A DNA stretch of 9,214 nt from an uncultured Eubacteriales bacterium (GCA_902772745.1 CACYBV010000323.1:1-9214); one strand, 5' to 3'. Shown: positions 1 through 7,345, counted from the first letter of the stretch. Numbers and translations are program-made. Notes: generated from the sequence alone by a model not told the origin.

Positions 1-1245
1 CAGCTGACTTTGATGCTTACCGACCCCGACAACGGCATCGACCTGTTCGGTTGGAGATTCTATTCCACCCCGCGTGACATGGTCAACAACGAGCAGATTA
101 TCTGCCTTGAAAAGTACAAGGAAATCTATCCCGAAGTATGGCAGCTCTTCCCGGAGCCTGCTTATGAGTACTGCGAAGTCAACGGCGAATGCTGGTCCAT
201 TCCCGGCGCCGACAGTTTCTCCAATTTCTCTGTCTGGTCCCTTCGTAAGGATATCGCGGAAGAGATCGGCGTGATGGACCTTGCAGACACCCGCATCACC
301 ATCGAGCAGATGGAAGAGGTCATGGCTAAGGCCGAAGCCGCTCATCCGGATCTGGCATGGCAGGCAGACACCTTCCTTCGTCCCCTGATGGGAGTTGACA
401 ACCTCGGCGACGACAAGCTGGTCGGCGTTCTTATTCCCGACCGCGGCATCAATTCCACGGAAATCGTCAACTATTACGAGACCGATGAGTGGCTCGAGTA
501 CATCAAGATGTGCAAGCGCTGGGCTGATGCGGGATATCTTGTAGACGATCCGCTGAACACCTCCATCAACACCGGCCTCCTGAACAGTGGCGTCTGCGGT
601 GCGATCGGCTACGAAGCATTCAGCACCCAGTATGCTCAGTCCCTGATGCAGGCTCAGATGACCAACTACGAAACCATCAGCATGCAGCTGACCGACCTGA
701 TCGGCGACAACTCCTGCGTATATACCGGCTGGCAGATTTCCCAGGTCTGCAAATACCCGGATGCTGCGATGAAGCTCCTTGCGCTGATGTACACGGATGC
801 GAACGTTCACAACTTTATCTGCTACGGTATCAAGGACGAGACCTACGTTGTCGATGAGAACGGCTGCGCATGGTATCCGCAAGGCAAGTCGAACCCGGAC
901 GAAAACGGCTGGAACTGCGGCGGCTGCTGGTGGTATGCCAATGAGTGCCTCGGCTACCCCTTCCAGACGGATTATAAGGAATACTTCACGGATATGCAGG
1001 CGCTCTGGACCGATTCCAGCATCAAGTATTCGAAGGCCATGGGCTTCGTGTTTGACCCGACGAATGTTTACGATCAGTGGACCGCATGCCGCGCGACTGT
1101 CGATCAGTACAGACCGGCGCTTCTCTTCGGCCAGGTTGACATCGAGTCCTATAATGAGGACTTCAATGCGGAACTCAAAGCAGACGGCATCGACGACGTC
1201 ATCGCCGAGATGAACAAACAGTTCCAGGCATGGCTTGCCAAATAA
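1..1245 (+). CDS. ABC transporter extracellular solute-binding protein, DUF3502 type (5' partial)
   Basis: Binding component of a carbohydrate ABC importer (CUT1/LplA-like), normally a lipoprotein outside the membrane that delivers oligosaccharides to two permeases. The frame is open to base 1, so the start, the signal peptide and the lipobox cysteine lie outside the window; the ATG at 10 is internal. About 414 residues are visible. The C-terminal third carries the DUF3502 pattern: a GW..WWYANE segment, then GFVFDPTNV, a conserved QYRPALLFGQVD-like segment and the terminal AEMNKQFQAWLAK helix. The mid part (NSTEIVNYYETDEWLEYIKMCKRW) is typical of these proteins. There are 13 cysteines in the visible part, including NCGGCWW, which is unusual for an exported binding protein. 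A terminator-like hairpin follows directly, then an esterase gene on the same strand. Family assignment is firm; the ligand is inferred from neighbouring hemicellulase genes. Confidence 0.88.
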   Translation, partial: QLTLMLTDPDNGIDLFGWRFYSTPRDMVNNEQIICLEKYKEIYPEVWQLFPEPAYEYCEVNGECWSIPGADSFSNFSVWSLRKDIAEEIGVMDLADTRITIEQMEEVMAKAEAAHPDLAWQADTFLRPLMGVDNLGDDKLVGVLIPDRGINSTEIVNYYETDEWLEYIKMCKRWADAGYLVDDPLNTSINTGLLNSGVCGAIGYEAFSTQYAQSLMQAQMTNYETISMQLTDLIGDNSCVYTGWQISQVCKYPDAAMKLLALMYTDANVHNFICYGIKDETYVVDENGCAWYPQGKSNPDENGWNCGGCWWYANECLGYPFQTDYKEYFTDMQALWTDSSIKYSKAMGFVFDPTNVYDQWTACRATVDQYRPALLFGQVDIESYNEDFNAELKADGIDDVIAEMNKQFQAWLAK

Positions 1246-1292
1246 CAGTATCTGTCACCTAAGCGAATCAGCCCGGTCAGTTCCGGGAAAGA

Positions 1293-1325
1293 CCGGGACC
1301 GGAATGAAAACCGGCCCCGGTTTTT
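1293..1325 (+). terminator. Rho-independent terminator or attenuator after the binding-protein gene
   Basis: Arms CCGGGACCGG (1293-1302) and CCGGCCCCGG (1311-1320) pair over 10 bp with one A-C mismatch around the 8-nt loop AATGAAAA, followed by TTTTT at 1321-1325. It lies 47 bp after the binding-protein stop. Only 41 bp separate it from the next start codon, and I see no convincing promoter there. It may therefore be a partial terminator that lets some transcription reach the esterase while keeping binding-protein mRNA high (inference). Confidence 0.85.
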
Positions 1326-1366
1326 AATACAACACGGAATCCACACATGGTGGAGAAAGGACGTAT

Positions 1367-2917
1367 ATGGAGAAAAGAAAAGTCAGGATCGAATCCGGCG
1401 AACTTCAGGGAATCTTCGGCTACGATCCGCGGATTACGGTATTTAAAGGAATTCCTTATGCGGCACCGCCGGTCGGCGCACTTCGCTGGCGCGCTCCGCA
1501 GCCCGTAAAACCCTGGGACGGCGTAAGGCTTGCCGCAGAGTACGGCCCGATGGCGGTACAGAATGTCCCGGGGCTCGACCCGAAGGAATTCTGGACAAAG
1601 GAACTGCATCCTGCAGGACCGGAATTTGAGATGAGCGAGGACTGTCTTTATCTGAATGTCTTCACCCCGGCGAAGAAGGGTGATGAAAAACTGCCGGTTC
1701 TTCTGTATATTCACGGCGGCGGCCTCCAGGGCGGATATCCCTATGAGATTGAGTTTGACTGGGAGCATATGGCACGGAAGGGAATCGTCGTTGTAACCAT
1801 TGCTTACCGGCTGGGGCTGTTCGGCTTCCTGTCCCATCCCTGGCTTTCAGAGGAAGCGCCGGAGGAGCCGAAGGGATCTTACGGATATCTCGACCAGCTC
1901 GCAGCCATCAGGTGGACGTACCGGAATATCGAAGCCTTTGGCGGAGATCCTGAAAAAATCACGATTGCCGGCCAGTCCGCCGGCGCAGGTTCGGTACTGA
2001 CACAGCTTTCGAGTCCCATGGCGAAACCCTATTTCCGCGCAGCCATCGTCCAGAGCGGTATCATTATGCCGTTCAGGGACACGGCGGGAAGCGGAAGGAA
2101 CAGTACGGTGGAAAGTGCGGAGAAAGCCGGCGAAGCCTTCTTCAAAGCCGCCAATTTCCGAAGCCTTGAAGAAGCCCGGGCAGTGGACGCGCTGAAACTT
2201 CATGAGATGAACAAAACGCTTTCGCCGGACGGCAGGGGATTCCGGTTCTCACCGCCCATTGACGGAATCTTCCAGACCGAAACCAGCGTTTCCGCACTCC
2301 GAAACGACCACTGGGGCGATAAACCCGTCATTTTCGGTTATACGACCGGCGAACTCGGGATGTTCAACCGCTTTTCTGGAAAGCTGCCGCAGTCGATGGC
2401 GGAGCTTGAGGCCTGCGCGGAAGTTTACGGGGACAGGAAAGAAGCTTTCCTTGAAGCCTGCGGCTGCTCCACCGACGAAGATGTGAAAAAACTCGGGGAT
2501 TCGGATGCTTTCTGCGCACTTGTGTGCTCCACGATCATGGCGGGAAAGATCCGCGCAGATCAGGGCCGTAAATCCTGGCTTTACGAGTTTGGCGTCCAGA
2601 TCCCCGGCGAGGACGACCCCGGCGTTTACCACGGTGCAGAGCTTCCCTTTGCCTACGATGCGCTTGCCAGGATGTGGCGTCCTTACCAGGGCTGGCATTA
2701 CGATATGGCGCGTATTGTAAGCTCTTACTGGGTGAATTTCATCAAGACCGGAGATCCGAACGGGCTGACGAATTACGGGGAAGCATTGCCCGAATGGCAT
2801 GAATTTACCCTCAAAAACCCCAAACAGATGGTGTTCTCGACAACAGCCGCAGAGAAGGACATCGTATACAGCGAACTCCTGCAGCTGAGAGAGGGACAGA
2901 TCGTAACCGGAGTTTAA
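1367..2917 (+). CDS. Type-B carboxylesterase (esterase 1), alpha/beta hydrolase
   Basis: Serine carboxylesterase of the COesterase (carboxylesterase type B, PnbA-like) family, 516 residues, the usual length. Visible hallmarks are an N-terminal FKGIPYAAPPVGALRW block (about 26-41), EDCLYLNVFTPA (91-102), the oxyanion-hole HGGG (116-119) and the nucleophile elbow GQSAG with Ser204. The other two triad members are likely Glu329 in YTTGELGMF and His422 in YHGAELPF. No signal peptide or membrane segment is present, so it should be cytoplasmic. An AAGGA ribosome binding site sits 5 nt before the ATG. The GH43 gene starts 25 bp after its stop, suggesting that it removes ester groups from oligosaccharides that the GH43 enzyme then trims. 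The acyl group (acetyl, feruloyl or other) cannot be read from the sequence. It is the most divergent of three paralogues in the window: HGAEL here against HGSD(L/M)WF in the other two. Confidence 0.93.
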   Translation: MEKRKVRIESGELQGIFGYDPRITVFKGIPYAAPPVGALRWRAPQPVKPWDGVRLAAEYGPMAVQNVPGLDPKEFWTKELHPAGPEFEMSEDCLYLNVFTPAKKGDEKLPVLLYIHGGGLQGGYPYEIEFDWEHMARKGIVVVTIAYRLGLFGFLSHPWLSEEAPEEPKGSYGYLDQLAAIRWTYRNIEAFGGDPEKITIAGQSAGAGSVLTQLSSPMAKPYFRAAIVQSGIIMPFRDTAGSGRNSTVESAEKAGEAFFKAANFRSLEEARAVDALKLHEMNKTLSPDGRGFRFSPPIDGIFQTETSVSALRNDHWGDKPVIFGYTTGELGMFNRFSGKLPQSMAELEACAEVYGDRKEAFLEACGCSTDEDVKKLGDSDAFCALVCSTIMAGKIRADQGRKSWLYEFGVQIPGEDDPGVYHGAELPFAYDALARMWRPYQGWHYDMARIVSSYWVNFIKTGDPNGLTNYGEALPEWHEFTLKNPKQMVFSTTAAEKDIVYSELLQLREGQIVTGV

Positions 2918-2942
2918 TGCATGAAAAGGAGGGCAGAGACGG

Positions 2943-3911
2943 ATGACGAAGGTCGGACCAGCCGAAGAAAAAAGAGAAGTGTTTCCGGAAAATGAGGTCT
3001 GGATTCCAAACCGTGCAGATCCCTATGTGCTGAAAAGCGGAGAGTGGTATTATTTTACCGCTTCTGTCCCGGCCTTTGACCGGATTGTCTTAAGGCGCGC
3101 CAGGGCTTTCACTGCACTTTCGGAGGCCGAAGAAAAAACACTTTTCGTGAAGCATGAGCAGGGGATCTTAAGCCGTAATCTCTGGGCGCCGGAACTGCAT
3201 TATCTTTTCGGAACCTGGTGCTTCTACTTTGCCGCAGGAGAGCAGGATGACGAGTGGAAAATCCGCCCTTACTGCATGAAATGCCGCGGGCAGGACCCTT
3301 ATACGGACCCCTGGGAGGAACCGGTGCCGATGAAGGCCGCAGATTCCGACGAATATTCTTTCCAGGCCTTTTCGCTGGATGCGACAGTTTTCAGCCACCG
3401 GGGCGAACAGTACATGGTCTGGGCGGAAAAAGTGAGTGTCGGGAAGCAGATTTCGAATCTGTATATCGCAAAGATGGAATCCCCGGAAAAGCTCGCAACC
3501 GAACAGGTGCTTCTGACTACGCCGGATTATTCATGGGAACGCGGCGCCTTCTGGGTAGACGAAGGGCCGGCTGTTATTAAAAGGAACCACCGGATCTTTC
3601 TGACATTTTCCGCTTCGGATACCGGCCCGTCCTACTGCGTCGGGCTGATGTCGGTGCCGGAAGACGCCGACATCCTGGATCCGCGGGCCTGGAAGAAGGA
3701 ACGCTGGCCGGTACTGAAATCCGAACCCGAAAAAGGCATCTACGGACCCGGACACAATTCATTTACCGAGGACGAAGAGGGGAACGACATTCTGGTGTTT
3801 CATGCACGGACAACGGACCGGATCGTGACGGACGATCCTCTGGACGACCCCGGCCGCCATGCGATGTTCCGGAAAATCTCCTGGGGCATCGACGGGTACC
3901 CGGTATTCTGA
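2943..3911 (+). CDS. GH43 family glycoside hydrolase, probable alpha-L-arabinofuranosidase
   Basis: Inverting five-bladed beta-propeller glycosidase, 322 residues, a single catalytic domain with no carbohydrate-binding module. Likely catalytic residues can be placed: base Asp26 in NRADPYV, pKa-modulating Asp146 in SLDATVF and acid Glu207 in VDEGPAV. His271 in GPGHNSF is the usual metal-site histidine. The YYFTASVP.FDRIVLRRA segment (36-53) and NLWAPELHY (79-87) resemble exo-acting alpha-L-arabinofuranosidases of GH43; beta-xylosidase or another specificity is possible. There is no signal peptide, so it should act in the cytoplasm on imported oligosaccharides. A strong AGGAGGG ribosome binding site lies about 9 nt before the ATG, and the 25-bp gap from esterase 1 indicates co-transcription. 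A strong hairpin terminator follows about 50 bp after the stop. Confidence 0.92.
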   Translation: MTKVGPAEEKREVFPENEVWIPNRADPYVLKSGEWYYFTASVPAFDRIVLRRARAFTALSEAEEKTLFVKHEQGILSRNLWAPELHYLFGTWCFYFAAGEQDDEWKIRPYCMKCRGQDPYTDPWEEPVPMKAADSDEYSFQAFSLDATVFSHRGEQYMVWAEKVSVGKQISNLYIAKMESPEKLATEQVLLTTPDYSWERGAFWVDEGPAVIKRNHRIFLTFSASDTGPSYCVGLMSVPEDADILDPRAWKKERWPVLKSEPEKGIYGPGHNSFTEDEEGNDILVFHARTTDRIVTDDPLDDPGRHAMFRKISWGIDGYPVF

Positions 3912-3963
3912 AGCCGGCGTTCGCCGAAAGGAGAGACTGCTTCATACAAAAGCAAAGATCAAT

Positions 3964-4013
3964 AAAACACCCCGGGCAGGACACGAAAGCGTGAAGCCTG
4001 CCCGGGGTGTTTT
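3964..4013. terminator. Bidirectional Rho-independent terminator between convergent operons
   Basis: A perfect 17-bp inverted repeat (3964-3980 and 3997-4013, core CACCCCGGGCAGG / CCTGCCCGGGGTG) with AAAA at its left edge and TTTT at its right edge. The 16-nt loop holds a further CACG/CGTG mini-stem. U-runs are produced on either strand, so it can end both the rightward esterase 1-GH43 transcript and the leftward esterase 3-esterase 2 transcript. Confidence 0.93.
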
Positions 4014-4044
4014 TATGGTCCGCAAAAAAGTATGCGGTAAAAAC

Positions 4045-5598
4045 TTATTGCCGGTTTTTATACTGCTCCAGATGATAGTTAATTCTCCACCGGGCTGCCG
4101 GGCTCATTTCTTCTTTCTGCTGCAGCGGCTGATCAGAAAACTCCATAACAAAAGGAGCGTCAGAACGCCACGGCTGCCATCCCGGAAGCGGATTTCCAAA
4201 CCGATCGCATCCGTTCGGGTCTCCGGTTTTGATGAAATTCGCCCAGTATCCCACTACCGCGCGGGCGAGATCATAATGTTTTCCAGTAAACGGACGCCAG
4301 CAGCGGCCAAGCGAATTAAAAGTGAACCACAGATCGGATCCGTGATATGATCCCGGATGATCGTCGCCGGGAATATCATGATTAAACTCATAACAGTAGT
4401 CTTTCGTGCGCGAATGATTCGCTTCCGCCATAAGATAGGCGCGGGCGGAAATATACCGGGTATTGAAAGCGTCTGACCGGCAGACAGAAAGGGCGTCTTC
4501 GAACGAATCGATATGGAACGCACGGATAAAATCGCCGGTATGTTCCCCGAAAATCCGCTCCGTCATCTTTTGAAAATCTTCATAGGATTCCGGAAGGAAA
4601 CCGCCTGCGGGTGTACCGGGGCCCTCGCCTCTGGTATTTCCGAGAAGATAAGGAACCTTGTGATGGCGGTTGTTGATCATGCAGTCCAGAGTGCTTTCCG
4701 GAAGAAGCACACCGTCTACGCGGGGGGACCAGCGTGAGAAGCCTCCGCCGGTTTTTTTATAGGCTTCATATACTTTCCCTGCAGGAATCTTCCGGGCTTC
4801 CTCAATCGTATTTACGCCGAGCAGCTGAAGAATTTCTATTCCCGTCTGTTCCGCATCCTCAATCGGTGTGCAGTCGTTCCCGTATCCGAAAGCTCTCAGC
4901 CCGCCGCCGGACTGAGAAATCGCACCTGAGAACAGGCCTTCCGCAAGAGGAGAGGACAGCAGTGAGATCACGGCGCCGGCGCCGCCGGACTGTCCGCCGA
5001 TGGTCACTCTGTCAGGATCCCCGCCGAAAGCCGCAATATTATCCCTGATCCATTTCAGCGAGAAAATCAGGTCCTGGAGGCAATAATTCCCGCGTGGAGC
5101 GCCGGGATCCTCCGCTGAAAGTTCAGGATGCGCCATCCATCCGAAGATATTGACGCGATATCCGACGGTGATCATGATCAGGCCTTCCCGGGCCATGCTT
5201 TCTCCGTCAAACTCCATCTCATAGGAATAGCCTGCCTGCATCCCTCCGCCGTGGATCCACAGGTAAACCGGAAGATTGTCCCGGACAGTTCTCGCGGGAC
5301 TCCAGATATTGAGGTAGAGGCAGTCCTCACTCATGCAGTATTCTGTCGCTGTCGGGTTCAGTTCCTTTGTCCAGAACTCATCCGGATCCGATCCCGGCAG
5401 CGTCTGATAACACATCGGCGGAAAATGATCCGCCCTGCGGACACCCGGCCAGATTTCGTCATATTTCTGCGGAGAACGCCAGCGCAGATCGCCGACGGGC
5501 GGTTTCGCATAGGGAACCCCTTTAAAAACCGTAATCCGCGGATCACCGCCCGGGATGCCTTCAAGTATTCCGTTCGGAAGTTTAACCTGTCGGAGCAT
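4045..5598 (-). CDS. Type-B carboxylesterase (esterase 2), alpha/beta hydrolase
   Basis: Serine esterase of the COesterase family, 517 residues from the chosen start. Hallmarks are FKGVPYAKPPVGDLRW, SEDCLYLNIWSPA, the oxyanion HGGG, and the nucleophile elbow GQSGG with Ser204, where the second position after Ser is Gly rather than the commoner Ala-Gly. The rest of the triad is probably Glu325 (NTRGEGPG) and His419 (SYHGSDLWF). An in-frame ATG at 5604 lies only 1 nt from the AAGGA ribosome binding site, whereas the ATG at 5598 lies 7 nt away and gives MLRQV, matching MLRKV of esterase 3; I therefore start at 5598. No signal peptide, so cytoplasmic. It is downstream of esterase 3 on the same strand after an 82-bp gap and shares more blocks with it (IWSPA.TV.DNLPV, HDIPGDD, RPFTGKHYDLAR) than with esterase 1, suggesting tandem duplication. 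Its substrate is unknown. Confidence 0.92.
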   Translation of the reverse strand: MLRQVKLPNGILEGIPGGDPRITVFKGVPYAKPPVGDLRWRSPQKYDEIWPGVRRADHFPPMCYQTLPGSDPDEFWTKELNPTATEYCMSEDCLYLNIWSPARTVRDNLPVYLWIHGGGMQAGYSYEMEFDGESMAREGLIMITVGYRVNIFGWMAHPELSAEDPGAPRGNYCLQDLIFSLKWIRDNIAAFGGDPDRVTIGGQSGGAGAVISLLSSPLAEGLFSGAISQSGGGLRAFGYGNDCTPIEDAEQTGIEILQLLGVNTIEEARKIPAGKVYEAYKKTGGGFSRWSPRVDGVLLPESTLDCMINNRHHKVPYLLGNTRGEGPGTPAGGFLPESYEDFQKMTERIFGEHTGDFIRAFHIDSFEDALSVCRSDAFNTRYISARAYLMAEANHSRTKDYCYEFNHDIPGDDHPGSYHGSDLWFTFNSLGRCWRPFTGKHYDLARAVVGYWANFIKTGDPNGCDRFGNPLPGWQPWRSDAPFVMEFSDQPLQQKEEMSPAARWRINYHLEQYKNRQ

Positions 5599-5605
5599 AA
5601 TCATA

Positions 5606-5610
5606 TCCTT
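5606..5610 (-). promoter_or_regulatory. Ribosome binding site deciding the start of esterase 2
   Basis: AAGGA on the minus strand. It is 1 nt from the upstream in-frame ATG (5604) and 7 nt from the ATG at 5598. Only the second spacing is suitable for initiation. Confidence 0.7.
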
Positions 5611-5628
5611 TCTTCATACGGGATTGCC

Positions 5629-5663
5629 TCAAAGGCCGGGAAAGGAGCCCAATCGGCCTTTGA
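5629..5663 (-). other. Intercistronic hairpin between esterase 3 and esterase 2
   Basis: Perfect 10-bp inverted repeat TCAAAGGCCG (5629-5638) and CGGCCTTTGA (5654-5663) around a 15-nt loop. No U-run follows on the minus strand, so it is not a classical terminator. In the esterase 3-esterase 2 mRNA it could protect the upstream message or mark a processing site (inference). Confidence 0.6.
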
Positions 5664-5680
5664 AGCGGAAAAATGCTGTA

Positions 5681-7213
5681 TTATTCTTCGAGAAAATGAT
5701 TTTGGGCCAAGCGCTTCAGTTCGGCGTTTCCCTCGTCAAATTTCTCCGGCTGATCCTTAAAGCAGATTGTAAATTCGTCTTCGTCGTCAAAAGTTTTCCA
5801 CTCCGGCAGTGCGTTTCCGATCCGGTCGCATCCGTTCGGGTCGCCGGTTTTGACGAAGTTGCACCAGTAAGACGAAACCTGCCGTGCGAGATCATAGTGT
5901 TTCCCGGTGAACGGCCGCCAGCTGTGTCCGACGGAATCAAATACAAACCACATATCGGAGCCGTGGAAAGATCCTGCGTCGTCTCCGGGGATGTCGTGGT
6001 CAAAAACAAACGTCCATGCCTTTCTGCCGAGCCGTGCGTTTTTCCGCGCATATGCCATTGCGCCGGTATAGCCCATGGACAGGCCGACCTCGTTATTGTA
6101 GAATTCCCTGAAGGCTTCTTCCGAGCTGAGGTCGCAGAGAGAAAGCATCTTCTCAGCGCTGTCACCGTATTCTTCCCGGATTTTCTTCGAGAAGCTTTCA
6201 ATCGTTTCGGAGGCGCCGAAGAAGCCTCTCGGACGGTTTTCATCCCGGCAGCAGCCGATCATGATCGGAACGTCGAGGTTTCTTCCGGAGAGAATCGCAT
6301 CCCTTAGCTCCTCCTTGAAGAAGTACCCGTCGATACAGGGGCGCCAGCGAAGCGGGCTGTTTTTCCCGTCTTTCCATCTGCCGAGTGCAGTACGGAGAAT
6401 GACAGGAGCCGGAACCTCACGCGCCTCCGAAAGATTATGGACACCGATGCAGCTGAGAAGCTCCTCGCCGTATTTTTCGGCATTCTCTATGGAAAGCCAC
6501 GGACCTACGCCGCCCTTCGGGGGCCGCAGACCGCCGCCGGACATCATGATGCCGCCGGAAACCAGGCCCTTTGAGAGGGGGGAATTTAAGATGCTTGAAA
6601 CGCTCATTCCGCCCGCGGACTGACCGCATATCGTGACGCGCGAGGGGTCGCCGCCAAAAGCGGCGATATTGTCCTTCACCCACTGAAGCGCCATGAGCTG
6701 ATCAAGAAGTCCCTGGTTGCCGAGGCATTCACCGCGAAGCTCGGGATGAGAAAAAAACCCGAAGGCACCGAGCCGGTATCCGACCGTAATAAAGATGACG
6801 TCGTTTCTCGCAACACGTTCGCCGTCAAATTCGACTTCGAAGGGATAGCCGGCAGTGAAGCCGCCGCCGTGGATATAGAAAAATACCGGCAGATTGTCTT
6901 TCACGGTTTTTGCCGGGGACCAGATATTCAGATAGAGGCAGTCTTCGCTGACTTCATATTCATAACCGGTCGGGTTGAGCTCCTTCGTATAAAAGTCGGT
7001 CCAATCCTCGCCGGGCTGGGGCTGCATGGCGATCGGCGGCTTCCGATCCGCATGATATACCCCGTCCCAGGGCTCGACCGGCTGCGGCGCGCGCCAGCGG
7101 AGAGCTCCGACGGGCGGCTTTGCGTAGGGAACACCCCAGAAAACGGTGATGCGCGGATCTCCGGACGCAGTTCCCTCGATCGTGCCGCAGTTTGTCGTAA
7201 CTTTTCTTAACAT
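5681..7213 (-). CDS. Type-B carboxylesterase (esterase 3), alpha/beta hydrolase
   Basis: Serine carboxylesterase of the COesterase family, 510 residues. Blocks in order: FWGVPYAKPPVGALRWRAP (about 25-43), SEDCLYLNIWSPA (89-101), the oxyanion HGGGF (115-119) and nucleophile elbow CGQSAGG with Ser199. Likely triad partners are Glu325 in GCCRDENRPRG and His417 in SFHGSDMWF. The Glu context (RDEN) differs from the TGEL/RGEG of the other two paralogues, so acid-residue placement is less certain here. The start is well supported: GAGGAGG lies 6 nt before the ATG, and an extended -10 promoter lies about 40 bp upstream. There is no signal peptide. It is the first gene of the leftward unit and is followed by esterase 2. 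It likely removes ester decorations from imported hemicellulose fragments, though its acyl specificity cannot be told from the sequence. Confidence 0.92.
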   Translation of the reverse strand: MLRKVTTNCGTIEGTASGDPRITVFWGVPYAKPPVGALRWRAPQPVEPWDGVYHADRKPPIAMQPQPGEDWTDFYTKELNPTGYEYEVSEDCLYLNIWSPAKTVKDNLPVFFYIHGGGFTAGYPFEVEFDGERVARNDVIFITVGYRLGAFGFFSHPELRGECLGNQGLLDQLMALQWVKDNIAAFGGDPSRVTICGQSAGGMSVSSILNSPLSKGLVSGGIMMSGGGLRPPKGGVGPWLSIENAEKYGEELLSCIGVHNLSEAREVPAPVILRTALGRWKDGKNSPLRWRPCIDGYFFKEELRDAILSGRNLDVPIMIGCCRDENRPRGFFGASETIESFSKKIREEYGDSAEKMLSLCDLSSEEAFREFYNNEVGLSMGYTGAMAYARKNARLGRKAWTFVFDHDIPGDDAGSFHGSDMWFVFDSVGHSWRPFTGKHYDLARQVSSYWCNFVKTGDPNGCDRIGNALPEWKTFDDEDEFTICFKDQPEKFDEGNAELKRLAQNHFLEE

Positions 7214-7228
7214 GTCATGCCTCCTCGG

Positions 7229-7247
7229 TTTTGCTGAATTTTGCTGA
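7229..7247 (-). repeat. Tandem 10-bp repeat at the esterase 3 transcription start
   Basis: TTTTGCTGA occurs at 7229-7237 and again at 7239-7247 (plus-strand reading), a period of exactly one helical turn, overlapping the predicted transcription start and early leader of esterase 3. It could be a repressor site or simply part of the leader. Confidence 0.5.
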
Positions 7248-7251
7248 TTCT

Positions 7252-7283
7252 ATTGTACCAGAGCACAGGAAAATCACATTCAA
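7252..7283 (-). promoter_or_regulatory. Extended -10 promoter for esterase 3-esterase 2
   Basis: On the minus strand, TGGTACAAT gives an extended -10 (TGn) plus a one-mismatch TATAAT at 7257-7252. The best -35-like hexamer, TTGAAT (7283-7278), is at a poor 20-bp spacing, so the extended -10 may do most of the work. Predicted transcription start is near 7245, leaving a leader of about 32 nt with a strong GAGGAGG site. Confidence 0.6.
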
Positions 7284-7315
7284 AAAATCAACCAGATTCC
7301 GCTGAAAAATCAACC
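7283..7315 (-). promoter_or_regulatory. Direct repeats upstream of the esterase 3 promoter, possible activator site
   Basis: Two identical 11-bp copies of AAAAATCAACC (plus-strand reading) at 7283-7293 and 7305-7315, spaced 22 bp, about two helical turns on the same DNA face. They begin at the weak -35 region and extend upstream, where activators such as AraC-family proteins bind direct half-sites. A degenerate third copy, AAAATCAA, lies at 7336-7343. No regulator gene is present in the window. Confidence 0.45.
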
Positions 7316-7345
7316 GGTTTATCTCAGCGTTTTTCAAAATCAAAA

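Noticed and set aside
1277..1837. Long minus-strand open frame (186 aa) opposite esterase 1, with similar-looking frames opposite esterases 2 (5128-5760) and 3 (6746-7210)
   Set aside because: The three antisense translations resemble each other (for example shared QFLCPE segments) only because the sense genes are paralogous and GC-rich. They have no ribosome binding sites or known domains, and they lie entirely or almost entirely over esterase genes with intact catalytic motifs.
3915..3926. Short inverted repeat CGGCG-TT-CGCCG just after the GH43 stop
   Set aside because: Too short and without a U-run; the real terminator follows at 3964-4013.
4020..4037. CCGCA/TGCGG mini-hairpin between esterase 2 and the terminator
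   Set aside because: Only 5 bp and no U-run; likely chance.
3859..4350. Plus-strand open frame of 163 aa covering the GH43 3' end, the terminator and the esterase 2 3' end
   Set aside because: It reads straight through the bidirectional terminator and lies antisense to esterase 2. No family resemblance.
7300..7329. CGCTGA/TCAGCG stem followed by TTTTT on the plus strand
   Set aside because: Only 6 bp with an 18-nt loop, and no rightward gene for it to terminate. It overlaps the direct repeats, which explain the base pattern better.
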